A DNA stretch of 64,000 nucleotides, from positions 172,324-236,323 of the forward strand of contig NZ_FREZ01000007.1 of assembly GCF_900143525.1 (NCBI RefSeq), read 5' to 3'. Source of the stretch: Ruegeria sp. Alg231-54 (GTDB taxonomy: Bacteria > Pseudomonadota > Alphaproteobacteria > Rhodobacterales > Rhodobacteraceae). Below are positions 1 to 8,619 of the stretch, piece by piece. Each line of letters begins with the position of its first letter. The stretch's first letter is position 1. Under the pieces are notes generated by a model. That model ran no database searches, was not told the DNA's origin, and saw only the letters and a list, made by a program, of their open reading frames with translations. Made by a program: the position numbers and the translations under genes.

Positions 1-1
1 C

Positions 2-814
2 GCGGAAACCGAATTGAAGCTGGCATATGCGTGGCGGGACGACCGCGATGAACAGGCCCTTCACCGATTGATAACGGCCTATATGCGGCTGGCCATTTCG
101 ATGGCGGCCAAGTTCAAACGCTATGGGGCGCCGATGAATGATCTGATCCAGGAGGCCGGGTTAGGATTGATGAAAGCTGCCGACAAGTTCGACCCCGACC
201 GGGGCGTGCGGTTTTCGACTTATGCGGTCTGGTGGATCAAGGCGAGCATTCAGGACTATGTGATGCGCAACTGGTCAATGGTGCGCACCGGGTCCACGTC
301 TTCGCAAAAATCCCTGTTCTTCAACATGCGACGTGTGCAGGCCCGGTTAGAGCGTGAGGCCGCGTCCGATGGCATGGATCTTGACCGGCATCAATTGCAT
401 CAGATGATTGCCGCAGAGATCGGCGTTCCGTTGCGGGACGTGGAAATGATGGAAGGTCGTTTGTCCGGCTCCGATTTCTCGTTAAATGCCGTTCAATCGG
501 CAGATGAAGACGGCCGGGAATGGATCGATGCGCTGGAAGATGAGCGTGAACAAGCCGCCGAAGCCGTCGAAAACAGGCACGATACTCAGCAATTGCGCGA
601 ATGGCTGGTGACGGCAATGCAGGCTTTGAATGATCGCGAAAGGTTCATTGTCCGCGAACGCAAGTTGCGCGAACCCGCCCGAACGCTGGAAAGTCTTGGG
701 CAAGAACTTAGCCTGTCCAAGGAACGCGTGCGTCAGCTTGAGGCGGCAGCTTTTGTGAAAATGCGCAAGAACCTTGAAGCCCAATCCCGTGAGGTGCAAC
801 ACTTCATCGCATGA
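2..814 (+). CDS. rpoH: RNA polymerase sigma-32 factor, RpoHII type (5' partial)
   Basis: Alternative sigma factor of the heat-shock/oxidative-stress group. The frame is open from the first full codon at position 2, so the true start lies before the window; about 20-30 N-terminal residues are missing compared with the usual 290-300. Region 2 is clear (DLIQEAGLGLMKAADKF, then STYAVWWIKASIQDY), followed by the RpoH-box-like QKSLFFNMRR and a region 4 helix-turn-helix near the end (LGQELSLSKERVRQLEA). Wording such as AWRDDRDEQALHRL and APMNDLIQEAGLGLM fits the RpoHII branch known in Rhodobacter (singlet-oxygen response) better than RpoHI; that sub-assignment is from memory of the family. The stop overlaps the next start (ATGA), implying translational coupling with the ChaN-like gene. 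Confidence 0.93.
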   Translation, partial: AETELKLAYAWRDDRDEQALHRLITAYMRLAISMAAKFKRYGAPMNDLIQEAGLGLMKAADKFDPDRGVRFSTYAVWWIKASIQDYVMRNWSMVRTGSTSSQKSLFFNMRRVQARLEREAASDGMDLDRHQLHQMIAAEIGVPLRDVEMMEGRLSGSDFSLNAVQSADEDGREWIDALEDEREQAAEAVENRHDTQQLREWLVTAMQALNDRERFIVRERKLREPARTLESLGQELSLSKERVRQLEAAAFVKMRKNLEAQSREVQHFIA

Positions 815-1626
815 AACATTTTGCGATTCTGCTTTGTGCACTTGTGGTTATGGCCTCTCCTGGTCGTGCTGATGATTTGATACCTGACGACGTACTGACT
901 GCGATGACGTCTGCTGACGTTGTGATTTTAGGTGAAATTCACGACAACCCGCAGCACCACATCGTACAAGCTGAGGCATTGGGGGCCATCAACCCCTCGG
1001 CCGTCGTCTGGGAGATGGTGACTGAAGAGAGCGCCCAACGGCTGGCGGACAAGGCCATTTCCGATCCGGAAGAGCTCGCCAGAATTCTGAAGTGGCTCGA
1101 ATCCGGCTGGCCGCCGCTTAGCATGTACTACCCGGTCTTTCAGGCCTCAGACGCGCCGGTTTACGGTGCCATGGTTCCGCGCGCGGCGGCGCGCGCGGCA
1201 ATCGAACGTGGCGCCGCCACGGCTCTGGGTGCTGATGCTGCCCGTTATGGATTGACGGTGCCACTGCCGAAAGATGAGCAGGCCGAGCGTGAGGCTGATC
1301 AACTCGCTGCCCATTGCAATGCAATACCCGAGACTGCCTTGCCGCAACTGGTCGCAATCCAACGGTTGCGGGATGCGGTTCTGACAAGGGCCATATTGCG
1401 CGCTGTGGAGGATACCGGCGGACCGGTTGCGGTGATCACCGGCAATGGTCATGCCCGTAAGGACAGGGGGATTCCAACCTTTCTGTCCCGGCTACGCCCC
1501 GGTTTGAAAGTTTTCGTGCTGGGTCAGTCCGAGGATGGCATCATCGACGGTGAGTTCGACGCTGTGATCGACAGCCCCGGCATCGAACGTGAAGACCCTT
1601 GCCTGGCGTTTGAGACACAGAATTAA
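811..1626 (+). CDS. ChaN/Tiki-superfamily haem-binding-type protein, exported
   Basis: 271 residues with a signal peptide (MKHFAILLCALVVMASPGRA) and a ChaN fold. The family signatures are a GEIHDNPQHH segment near residue 41 and a VITGNGHARKD segment near residue 210, which hold the conserved histidines. Campylobacter ChaN binds haem; other relatives are thought to be metallopeptidase-like, so the exact role here is open. The start overlaps the sigma factor stop by 4 bp. Being second in a stress-sigma transcript suggests envelope or iron stress, but this is inference. No lipobox cysteine is visible, so it is more likely periplasmic than lipidated. Confidence 0.8.
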   Translation: MKHFAILLCALVVMASPGRADDLIPDDVLTAMTSADVVILGEIHDNPQHHIVQAEALGAINPSAVVWEMVTEESAQRLADKAISDPEELARILKWLESGWPPLSMYYPVFQASDAPVYGAMVPRAAARAAIERGAATALGADAARYGLTVPLPKDEQAEREADQLAAHCNAIPETALPQLVAIQRLRDAVLTRAILRAVEDTGGPVAVITGNGHARKDRGIPTFLSRLRPGLKVFVLGQSEDGIIDGEFDAVIDSPGIEREDPCLAFETQN

Positions 1627-1688
1627 CCGCTGGAACTGTCCGTTGGCCTTGCCTAATGTCGGGCCGACCGGGACGGGAAGGGCACAGT

Positions 1689-2885
1689 ATGCTGGCATCG
1701 AAACGTATTCTTCTAATCATCGGCGCTGGAATCGCGGCCTACAAGTCGCTGGATCTGATCCGGCGGCTGAAAGAACGTGGTGCCTCGGTGACACCGGTTC
1801 TGACAGGCGCGGCCGAAGAGTTCGTGACGCCTCTGTCGGTCTCGGCACTGGCCGGAGAGAAGGTTTATCGCGATCTGTTCGACCTGACGGATGAGGCCGA
1901 GATGGGCCATATTCAACTGTCACGGTCCGCGGATCTGATCGTGGTCGCACCGGCAACGGCGGACATGATGGGAAAGATGGCGGCTGGGCTGGCCAACGAT
2001 CTGGCCTCGACCCTGCTGATGGCGACAGATACCCCGGTTTTGTGCGCACCGGCGATGAATGTCCGCATGTGGGACCATCCGTCAACACAGCGCAACCTCA
2101 AGCAACTGCAGGCAGATGGTATCCGGTTCGTTGGCCCAAATGAGGGTGACATGGCTTGTGGAGAGTACGGCCCAGGTCGAATGTCGGAGCCTCTTGAGAT
2201 TGTGGCCGCGGTCGAGGCGCAACTTGGCAACGGTCCGCTGAAGGGCAAGCGCATTCTGGTCACCTCCGGCCCTACACATGAACCGATCGACCCTGTGCGC
2301 TACATCGCCAACCGGTCCTCGGGCGCGCAGGGCACCGCGGTGGCACGGGCGTTGTCTGCGCTGGGCGCTGATGTGGTTTTTGTTACCGGCCCTGCCGATG
2401 TTTCGCCGCCCGAAGGGGTGCAGGTTATCCGCGTGGAAACCGCGCAGCAGATGTCTGACGCGGTCGACGCTGCACTGCCGGTAGATGCGGGTGTGTTTGC
2501 TGCTGCGGTTGCGGATTGGCGCATGGCGGCGGCTTCGGACAAGAAGCTGAAGAAAAGCCGCGATGGTCTTCCGTTGCTGGAGTTTGCTGAGAACCCCGAC
2601 ATCCTCAAACGCGTGTCCAGGCTGGATGCGGGACGGCCGACGTTGGTGGTTGGCTTTGCCGCAGAAACCGACAACGTTCTTGAACACGCCACCGCTAAAC
2701 GTGCGCGCAAGGGCTGTGACTGGATCGTTGCCAATGATGTCAGCCCTGCGACGGGCATCATGGGGGGATCGGAAAACGCGGTCACCCTGATCTCGGACGA
2801 AGGGGCCGAAGAATGGCCGCGCATGAGCAAGGATGTAGTGGCGCAACGTCTGGCGCAAAAGATCGCCGACGCTCTGACAAGCTGA
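1689..2885 (+). CDS. coaBC: Bifunctional phosphopantothenoylcysteine decarboxylase / phosphopantothenate-cysteine ligase
   Basis: Two successive steps of coenzyme A synthesis from 4'-phosphopantothenate. The N-terminal CoaC half is a flavoprotein (GAGIAAYKSLDLIRRL; the substrate clamp PAMNVRMW; CGEYGPGRM). The C-terminal CoaB half begins at ILVTSGPTHEPIDPVRYI and includes NRSSGAQG and the lysine-rich KKLKKSRDG active-site segment. An upstream in-frame ATG at 1656 exists, but the ATG at 1689 has a GGGAAGGG ribosome site 6-8 bp before it and starts at the conserved MLASKRILLIIG; it gives 398 residues, normal for the family. dut follows 15 bp later, a common alphaproteobacterial pairing. Confidence 0.96.
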   Translation: MLASKRILLIIGAGIAAYKSLDLIRRLKERGASVTPVLTGAAEEFVTPLSVSALAGEKVYRDLFDLTDEAEMGHIQLSRSADLIVVAPATADMMGKMAAGLANDLASTLLMATDTPVLCAPAMNVRMWDHPSTQRNLKQLQADGIRFVGPNEGDMACGEYGPGRMSEPLEIVAAVEAQLGNGPLKGKRILVTSGPTHEPIDPVRYIANRSSGAQGTAVARALSALGADVVFVTGPADVSPPEGVQVIRVETAQQMSDAVDAALPVDAGVFAAAVADWRMAAASDKKLKKSRDGLPLLEFAENPDILKRVSRLDAGRPTLVVGFAAETDNVLEHATAKRARKGCDWIVANDVSPATGIMGGSENAVTLISDEGAEEWPRMSKDVVAQRLAQKIADALTS

Positions 2886-2900
2886 ACAAGAGGTGCAGTG

Positions 2901-3356
2901 ATGGTAGCAATTCGTGTGATCCGCGAAGACGGGGCCGATCCGGCCATCGCTTTGCCGTCTTATGAAACGACTGGCGCGGCCGGTGCAGATGTCCGGGCGA
3001 ACCTGCCAAATGGCGCGTCGATCACGCTGGAACCGGGGCAGCGCGCGTTGGTTCCTACGGGCCTGCGGATCGAAATTCCCAACGGGTACGAAGTGCAGGT
3101 GCGCCCCCGGTCGGGCCTTGCGCTGAAACACGGAATCACCCTGCCCAATACGCCCGGTACGATCGACAGTGACTATCGCGGTCCGCTGGGGGTGATCCTG
3201 CTGAACGCCGGTCAGGAAAGTTTTGAGATTGCGCATGGCGAACGCATCGCGCAACTGGTCGTCGGCCCAGTCGTGCAAGCTGCGTTTGAACCCGTTGAGG
3301 TGCTCAGCGACACGGATCGCGGCGCAGGCGGTTTTGGCTCGACTGGGCGCGGTTGA
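2901..3356 (+). CDS. dut: dUTP diphosphatase (dUTPase)
   Basis: Hydrolyses dUTP to dUMP and pyrophosphate, keeping uracil out of DNA and supplying thymidylate synthesis. Trimeric dUTPase motifs are present in order: GAAGADVRA (I), PRSGLA (II), the GTIDSDYRG aspartate/tyrosine motif (III), GERIAQLV (IV) and [10 protein letters not shown] (V), the last closing the active site. An in-frame GTG lies just before at 2898; ATG 2901 is preferred because the AGAGG ribosome site at 2889-2893 is then correctly spaced. 151 residues is the usual bacterial length. The stop (TGA 3354-3356) overlaps the start of the following gene. Confidence 0.97.
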   Translation: MVAIRVIREDGADPAIALPSYETTGAAGADVRANLPNGASITLEPGQRALVPTGLRIEIPNGYEVQVRPRSGLALKHGITLPNTPGTIDSDYRGPLGVILLNAGQESFEIAHGERIAQLVVGPVVQAAFEPVEVLSDTDRGAGGFGSTGRG

Positions 3357-4405
3357 TGCTTCTGGTTCTGATCCTTGCCGGTGCTCTGTGGGGCATTGGG
3401 TACGTGGCCGGGGTGTCCCGAACTGCTCGCTCCGTGTCGGTCAGCGTTTTGCTGATCGGAGTACTTGTTATCCAACTGACGTTGCCGGATGGAAACCCGC
3501 TGCGCGAGGCAACCGGCGGGTCTGCGGCATTGTGGTTGATCCTAGGTGGTGCCGCGGTTTTGGTGTTGAGCTATGGAAAGGTGCTCAAAACGCTGCGCAA
3601 CCGTGCCGCGCCACAACCAGCCGAGGAAACCGCGATGCAGTCTGAGAAGTTCTCTGAGACCGAGTTGGAGCGGTATGCCCGCCACATCGTCCTGCGCGAA
3701 CTCGGCGGGCCGGGGCAGAAAAAGATGAAACAGGCTCGTGTGCTGGTGATCGGCGCGGGCGGTCTTGGTGCGCCTGCGTTGCAGTATCTTGCGGCGGCTG
3801 GTGTGGGCACCATCGGCGTGATCGACGACGATATTGTTGAAAACGCCAATCTGCAGAGGCAGGTGATCCACCGCGATGCCGACATTGGCATGCCCAAGGT
3901 TTTTTCGGCCCAGCAAGCCATGCAGGCGCAAAACCCGAACGTGATTGTTCTGCCCTACCATCGTCGTTTGACTGATGAGATTGCAGCAGACCTGTTCACC
4001 GATTTTGACCTGATCCTGGACGGCACCGATAATTTTGACACGCGATATTTGGCCAATCGTACTGCGGTCGCACTGGGAAAACCGCTTATTTCAGGTGCCC
4101 TGTCGCAGTGGGAAGGTCAGCTGAGCGTCTTTGACCCGGCCAACGATGCGCCTTGTTATCAGTGTATCTTCCCTGAGGCACCGGCCCCCGGTCTGGCCCC
4201 GTCCTGTGCCGAAGCGGGGGTTATTGGCCCGTTGCCCGGCGTTGTGGGGTCGATGATGGCGGTTGAGGCGATCAAGGTGATCACCGGGGCCGGGCAGGCC
4301 CTGCGCGCCGAAATGCTGATCTATGACGCGCTCTATGGCGAAAGCCGCAAGATCACCTTGGCCCGACGCTCAGATTGCCCCATTTGCGGAGAAGTCGACG
4401 CGTAA
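3356..4405 (+). CDS. MoeB/ThiF-type E1-like adenylyltransferase with N-terminal membrane anchor
   Basis: E1-like enzyme that adenylates the C-terminal glycine of a ubiquitin-like sulfur carrier (MoaD or ThiS). The catalytic part starts near residue 97 (FSETELERYARHIVL) and has the nucleotide loop IGAGGLGAPALQYL, the DDDIVENANLQRQ segment, the catalytic-type DGTDNFDTRYLAN and two zinc-binding pairs (CYQC and CPIC). About 80 N-terminal residues form two or three hydrophobic helices, which classical MoeB lacks. The start ATG overlaps the dut stop. MoeB rather than ThiF is the likelier role because no thiamine genes are nearby, but the sequence alone does not settle it. Confidence 0.88.
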   Translation: MLLVLILAGALWGIGYVAGVSRTARSVSVSVLLIGVLVIQLTLPDGNPLREATGGSAALWLILGGAAVLVLSYGKVLKTLRNRAAPQPAEETAMQSEKFSETELERYARHIVLRELGGPGQKKMKQARVLVIGAGGLGAPALQYLAAAGVGTIGVIDDDIVENANLQRQVIHRDADIGMPKVFSAQQAMQAQNPNVIVLPYHRRLTDEIAADLFTDFDLILDGTDNFDTRYLANRTAVALGKPLISGALSQWEGQLSVFDPANDAPCYQCIFPEAPAPGLAPSCAEAGVIGPLPGVVGSMMAVEAIKVITGAGQALRAEMLIYDALYGESRKITLARRSDCPICGEVDA

Positions 4406-4510
4406 GCCTACTGTCGCGCTAGATTGGCTAGAGATTTCGGCTGTATCGCGGGCACCCCCTCTGGACCATTTCGGCCCGCCTCCCTAGCTTGACCAGCAAA
4501 GGAGATCCGC

Positions 4511-6526
4511 ATGACCAACCCGATCCTGTCCGCCTGGACCACTCCATTTGAAATCGCGCCATTTGCCGAGATTTCGGATGATGATTTTGCGCCTGCATTG
4601 GACAAGGCGATGGCCGCCCACAACGTGCAGATCGACGCGATTGCCAACAAATCCGACCCAGCCAGTTTTGCAAATACAATCGAGGCACTTGAGGCGGCTG
4701 GAGAGCAGATGGACAAGGTTCTGTCTGTCTTTTTCACCGTTGCAGGTGCCGACAGCAACCCGGCGCGGGAAGAACTGCAACGCGCATTCTCACCAAAACT
4801 CTCGGCGCATTTTTCGGGGATTTCGTCAAACAAGGCGCTGTTTCGGCGAGTTGCGGACCTGTGGGTGCGCAAGGATCAGCTTGACCTGACCGATGAACAG
4901 GCCCGCGTTCTGATGCTGACCCATCGCGGTTTTGTGCGCGCTGGTTCGGCTTTGGAAGGCAACGATGACACCCGCATGCAAGAGATCAAGTCGCGCCTTG
5001 CCACGCTGGGGACGTCCTTCACTCAAAACCTTTTGGCGGACGAGCGCGAATGGTTCATGAACCTGACCGAGAATGATCTGGAAGGTTTGCCGGGTTTCGT
5101 CGTGGATGCAGCCCGCGCTGCCGGGGAAGAGAAGGGTACTGATGGTCCTGTCGTCACTCTGTCGCGGTCGCTGATTGTACCGTTCCTGCAATTCTCGCCG
5201 CGCCGCGATCTGCGTGAGAAAGCGTATCGGGCCTGGACCGCGCGTGGTGCCAATGGGGGTGAAACGGACAACCGCGAGATTGCGGCTGAAATCCTGAACT
5301 TGCGCGAAGAACGTGCCAAGCTATTGGGATATTCCAGTTTCGCGGACTACAAACTGGAAACCGAAATGGCCCGAACGCCGGACCGCGTTCGCGATCTGCT
5401 GATGCAGGTTTGGGGGCCGGCAAAGGCAAGGGCTGACGCCGACGCCGAAACCTTGACCGCGATGATGCAGGAAGATGGCATCAACGGTCCGCTCGAGGCG
5501 TGGGACTGGCGCTACTACGCCGAAAAGCGCCGCAAGGCTGAACATGATTTGGATGAAGCTGCGCTGAAGCCGTACTTGCAGCTGGATCGTATGATCGAGG
5601 CGGCCTTTTCCTGCGCCAACCGGCTGTTCGGGCTGGAGTTTGCCCCGCTGAACGTGCCGCTTTATCACTCCGATTGCCGGGCTTGGGACGTAACACGCGA
5701 CGGGCAGCATATCGCTGTCTTCATCGGTGACTACTTCGCGCGGGGTTCCAAACGATCGGGCGCATGGTGCAGCGCCATGCGGAGCCAGGCAAAGTTCCCC
5801 AAGGTGCAAGCCCCCGTCGTGATCAACGTTTGCAACTTCGCCAAGGGCGACCCGGCGCTGCTGTCTTATGACGATGCGCGCACGCTTTTCCACGAGTTCG
5901 GTCACGCATTGCATCAGATGTTGTCCAACGTGACCTATGAAAGCATCTCTGGCACCAGCGTCGCGCGTGACTTCGTAGAGCTTCCCAGCCAGCTTTATGA
6001 ACACTGGCTGGAGGTGCCCGAAGTACTGGCCGAATTTGCGACCCATGCCGAAACTGGTGAACCGATGCCGCAAGATATGCTTGAGAAGGTTCTGAAGGCC
6101 GCGAATTTCGACCAGGGGTTCCAGACCGTGGAATATGTAGCCTCAGCCTTGGTCGATCTCGCGTTCCATGATGGCGCGGCACAATCTGATCCGATGGCGA
6201 AACAGGCCGAGGTACTGGCCGGTATCGGTATGCCAAAAGCCATTGGTATGCGCCATGCGACACCGCATTTTGCGCATGTCTTCGCGGGCGACGGCTATAG
6301 TTCTGGCTACTACAGCTACATGTGGTCTGAGGTCATGGATGCAGACGCATTTGCTGCATTCGAAGAAGCTGGCGGAGCCTTTGATGCGGAACGGGCCAAA
6401 GCGCTTGAGGACAATATTCTGTCCACAGGCGGGTCCCGCGAAGCCGAAGACCTGTATCTTGCGTTCCGCGGACGTTTGCCAGGGGTTGAAGCGCTGTTGA
6501 AAGGCCGCGGGCTAGTCGCGGCCTGA
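4511..6526 (+). CDS. M3 family oligopeptidase (oligopeptidase A / Dcp-like)
   Basis: Cytosolic zinc metallopeptidase of the thimet oligopeptidase clan, which degrades short peptides. The zinc motif HEFGHALHQ has His461, Glu462 and His465, and the third ligand is probably Glu490 in the following FVELPSQLYEHW segment. 671 residues matches OpdA/Dcp length. The start follows a near-perfect ribosome site (AAAGGAGA) at about 4498-4505. A 105-bp gap separates it from the MoeB-like gene. It converges with the ghrA-like gene (5 bp apart). No signal peptide is seen. Choice between oligopeptidase A and peptidyl-dipeptidase Dcp is not possible by eye. Confidence 0.93.
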   Translation: MTNPILSAWTTPFEIAPFAEISDDDFAPALDKAMAAHNVQIDAIANKSDPASFANTIEALEAAGEQMDKVLSVFFTVAGADSNPAREELQRAFSPKLSAHFSGISSNKALFRRVADLWVRKDQLDLTDEQARVLMLTHRGFVRAGSALEGNDDTRMQEIKSRLATLGTSFTQNLLADEREWFMNLTENDLEGLPGFVVDAARAAGEEKGTDGPVVTLSRSLIVPFLQFSPRRDLREKAYRAWTARGANGGETDNREIAAEILNLREERAKLLGYSSFADYKLETEMARTPDRVRDLLMQVWGPAKARADADAETLTAMMQEDGINGPLEAWDWRYYAEKRRKAEHDLDEAALKPYLQLDRMIEAAFSCANRLFGLEFAPLNVPLYHSDCRAWDVTRDGQHIAVFIGDYFARGSKRSGAWCSAMRSQAKFPKVQAPVVINVCNFAKGDPALLSYDDARTLFHEFGHALHQMLSNVTYESISGTSVARDFVELPSQLYEHWLEVPEVLAEFATHAETGEPMPQDMLEKVLKAANFDQGFQTVEYVASALVDLAFHDGAAQSDPMAKQAEVLAGIGMPKAIGMRHATPHFAHVFAGDGYSSGYYSYMWSEVMDADAFAAFEEAGGAFDAERAKALEDNILSTGGSREAEDLYLAFRGRLPGVEALLKGRGLVAA

Positions 6527-6531
6527 CCGGA

Positions 6532-7464
6532 TCAGTAGCCCAGATGGCGGTCAACGAGGTGCAGGAAGGGCTTTCCTTCCTCGCCTCGGATAATGTTCTC
6601 ACAGATCACCTGAGCTGCGGTCGCCGGGCGGGTTTCCGACGCGATATGCGGCGTGACGGTCACATTGGCATGCGCCCAATACGGGTGTTCCGGCGGCAGG
6701 GGTTCCACGCGGAATACGTCTAACGTGGCGTGGGCAATGTGTCCTGAATCCAGTGCGGCCAGCAACGCGTCGTCTTCGATCAATGGACCGCGACCGGGAT
6801 TGATGATCCGAGCGCCTTTGGGCAGCAAGGCCAAAGTGTCCGCATTCAGCGCGTTTTCCGTTGCGGGGGTGTCGGGCAGCAACAGGACAACGATCTCGGC
6901 ACTGGACAACGCGGCGCGCAGACCTTCAACGCCATGCAGGCACGTTACCCCAGGGATATCCTTTGCGGTTCTGCTCCAACCGGTCACTTTAAAATTCAGC
7001 GCGGCAAGCGCGGTTGCTGCGGCTTCTCCCAATGCACCAAGGCCCAGCACGTACACGTTCCGCTCACTGGCAAGCGGCGGGGCGTCGGGCGTCCACTCGC
7101 CGTCCTGCACGGTGATATAGCGGTCCATGCCCAAGTGATAGCGCAGCACGTGGCCGACGACCCATTCCGTCATGCCATGCATCAGCCCGTGGTCCACCAT
7201 CCGCGCCAACGGCACGGTCAGCGTTTCGTTGCCCGCGATTTTTTCAACACCTGCCCAAAGACTCAGAACCGCCTTCAAACGTGTATAGGGTGAAAAATCC
7301 AGCAACCCGCTTGTCGGTGCATAGACAACATAGTCGACCTGATCAGGCTCAAACTCGGTTGCCAGACGGAAATCCAGACCGGTTTCGGACAACCCTTTTG
7401 TTAGCAGAGGTTCATATACGGGCCATTGTTCAGGGCGCGCGGAAAACAGGATGTTGACGGGCAT
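6532..7464 (-). CDS. ghrA: Glyoxylate/hydroxypyruvate reductase A-like D-2-hydroxyacid dehydrogenase
   Basis: NAD(P)H-dependent 2-hydroxyacid dehydrogenase, 310 residues, expected to reduce glyoxylate or hydroxypyruvate. Visible features are the nucleotide loop GLGALGEAAATAL, NPGRGPLIEDDALLAAL (substrate Arg region), the Glu-bearing TLDVFRVEPLP and the catalytic His in TPHIASETRP. It starts only 15 bp after the rodA stop, so it probably rides on the elongasome transcript although its function is unrelated. GhrA is the closest subfamily by length and by the TPHIAS motif; substrate is inferred. Confidence 0.85.
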   Translation of the reverse strand: MPVNILFSARPEQWPVYEPLLTKGLSETGLDFRLATEFEPDQVDYVVYAPTSGLLDFSPYTRLKAVLSLWAGVEKIAGNETLTVPLARMVDHGLMHGMTEWVVGHVLRYHLGMDRYITVQDGEWTPDAPPLASERNVYVLGLGALGEAAATALAALNFKVTGWSRTAKDIPGVTCLHGVEGLRAALSSAEIVVLLLPDTPATENALNADTLALLPKGARIINPGRGPLIEDDALLAALDSGHIAHATLDVFRVEPLPPEHPYWAHANVTVTPHIASETRPATAAQVICENIIRGEEGKPFLHLVDRHLGY

Positions 7465-7479
7465 GAAGGGCCTTTCAAT

Positions 7480-8619
7480 TCAGCGGGGGCGGTGAATATG
7501 CGCGCTTTGAACAATGCCGAAGGCGGCCATCAGAACCAGCATGGCGGACCCGCCGTAGCTGACCATTGGCAGGGGCACGCCTACAACCGGTGCAAGGCCC
7601 ATGACCATGGACATGTTGACTGCAAAGAACAGGAAGAAGTTGAGCGCAACCCCCAAGGTGACCAGGGATGAGAACCGGTCCTTTGTCGCCAAAGCCGTGA
7701 CCATGCAGAAGATGATAATCAGGGCGTAAAGGGTCAGTAAAGTGATGCCTCCGACAAACCCGAATTCCTCGGCGAGCGTGGTAAAGATGAAGTCCGTGTG
7801 CTTTTCGGGCAGGAAGTTCAGGCGCGACTGTGTCCCTTGCATGAACCCGCGCCCGTTCCAGCCGCCTGACCCCAGCGCGATTTTCGACTGGGTAATGTGA
7901 TAGCCTGCACCCAGCGGATCGGTGGAGGGATCAAGGAAAGTGTCTATTCGGCGGAACTGATAATCCTTGAGCAACTGCCACTCGGTGCCCCGACTGTTGA
8001 ACACGGTCGCAATCAAGCCGACCACCGCCGCGATAACGGCGGCGAAATAAGCCCAGTGCACACCAGCTAGGAACATCAGTCCCCCGCCTGCGGCCAACAA
8101 CAGGATCGAGGTGCCCAGATCGGGTTGTTTCAGAACCATAGCCGTAGGGATCAGGATCAGGATGACCGGAATAAGCACCCAGAGCGGTCGCGATGTCTTA
8201 TGAGACGGCAACCAATCGTAGTAGGCAGCCAGAACCATGACCAGCGCAATCTTCATGACTTCGGAAGGCTGGAGCCTCATGAAACCAAGGTCGATCCAAC
8301 GCTGCGCACCCATGCCGATGGTGCCAAAGAGTTCCACAAATATCAGCAGAACGATCGAGCCGAGATAGGCCAAGACGGACATGTTGCGCCAGAACCAGAT
8401 CGGTACCAACGCGATGATGAACATAACGGTCAGTCCCAGTCCGAACCGCTCAATCTGGGGTTCGGCCCAGGGCATCCAGGACCCGCCCGCGACCGAATAC
8501 AGCATCAGGAATCCGGCGCTGGCGACGCTGATCAGCAACAAAGTCAGCGGCCAGTTCATATAGAGGAATTTGCGAAACCCTGTTGGCGTGGATTTGACGG
8601 CGTACTCAAGATAGCTCAT
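7480..8619 (-). CDS. rodA: Rod-shape SEDS glycosyltransferase RodA
   Basis: Peptidoglycan polymerase of the SEDS family; works with PBP2 (MrdA) in the elongasome at the inner membrane. 379 residues with about ten hydrophobic helices. Typical RodA/FtsW segments are seen: RWIDLGFMRLQPSEVMKIA, LKQPDLGTSILL, the GSGGWNGRGFMQGTQ loop and the C-terminal GVPLPMVSYGGSAML. Its ATG overlaps the mrdA stop (ATGA), implying coupled translation of the two partner enzymes. Confidence 0.97.
   Translation of the reverse strand: MSYLEYAVKSTPTGFRKFLYMNWPLTLLLISVASAGFLMLYSVAGGSWMPWAEPQIERFGLGLTVMFIIALVPIWFWRNMSVLAYLGSIVLLIFVELFGTIGMGAQRWIDLGFMRLQPSEVMKIALVMVLAAYYDWLPSHKTSRPLWVLIPVILILIPTAMVLKQPDLGTSILLLAAGGGLMFLAGVHWAYFAAVIAAVVGLIATVFNSRGTEWQLLKDYQFRRIDTFLDPSTDPLGAGYHITQSKIALGSGGWNGRGFMQGTQSRLNFLPEKHTDFIFTTLAEEFGFVGGITLLTLYALIIIFCMVTALATKDRFSSLVTLGVALNFFLFFAVNMSMVMGLAPVVGVPLPMVSYGGSAMLVLMAAFGIVQSAHIHRPR

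Noticed and set aside
2082..3278. 398-codon open frame on the - strand
   Set aside because: Antisense to coaBC and dut, both unmistakable; shadow of GC-rich coding DNA.
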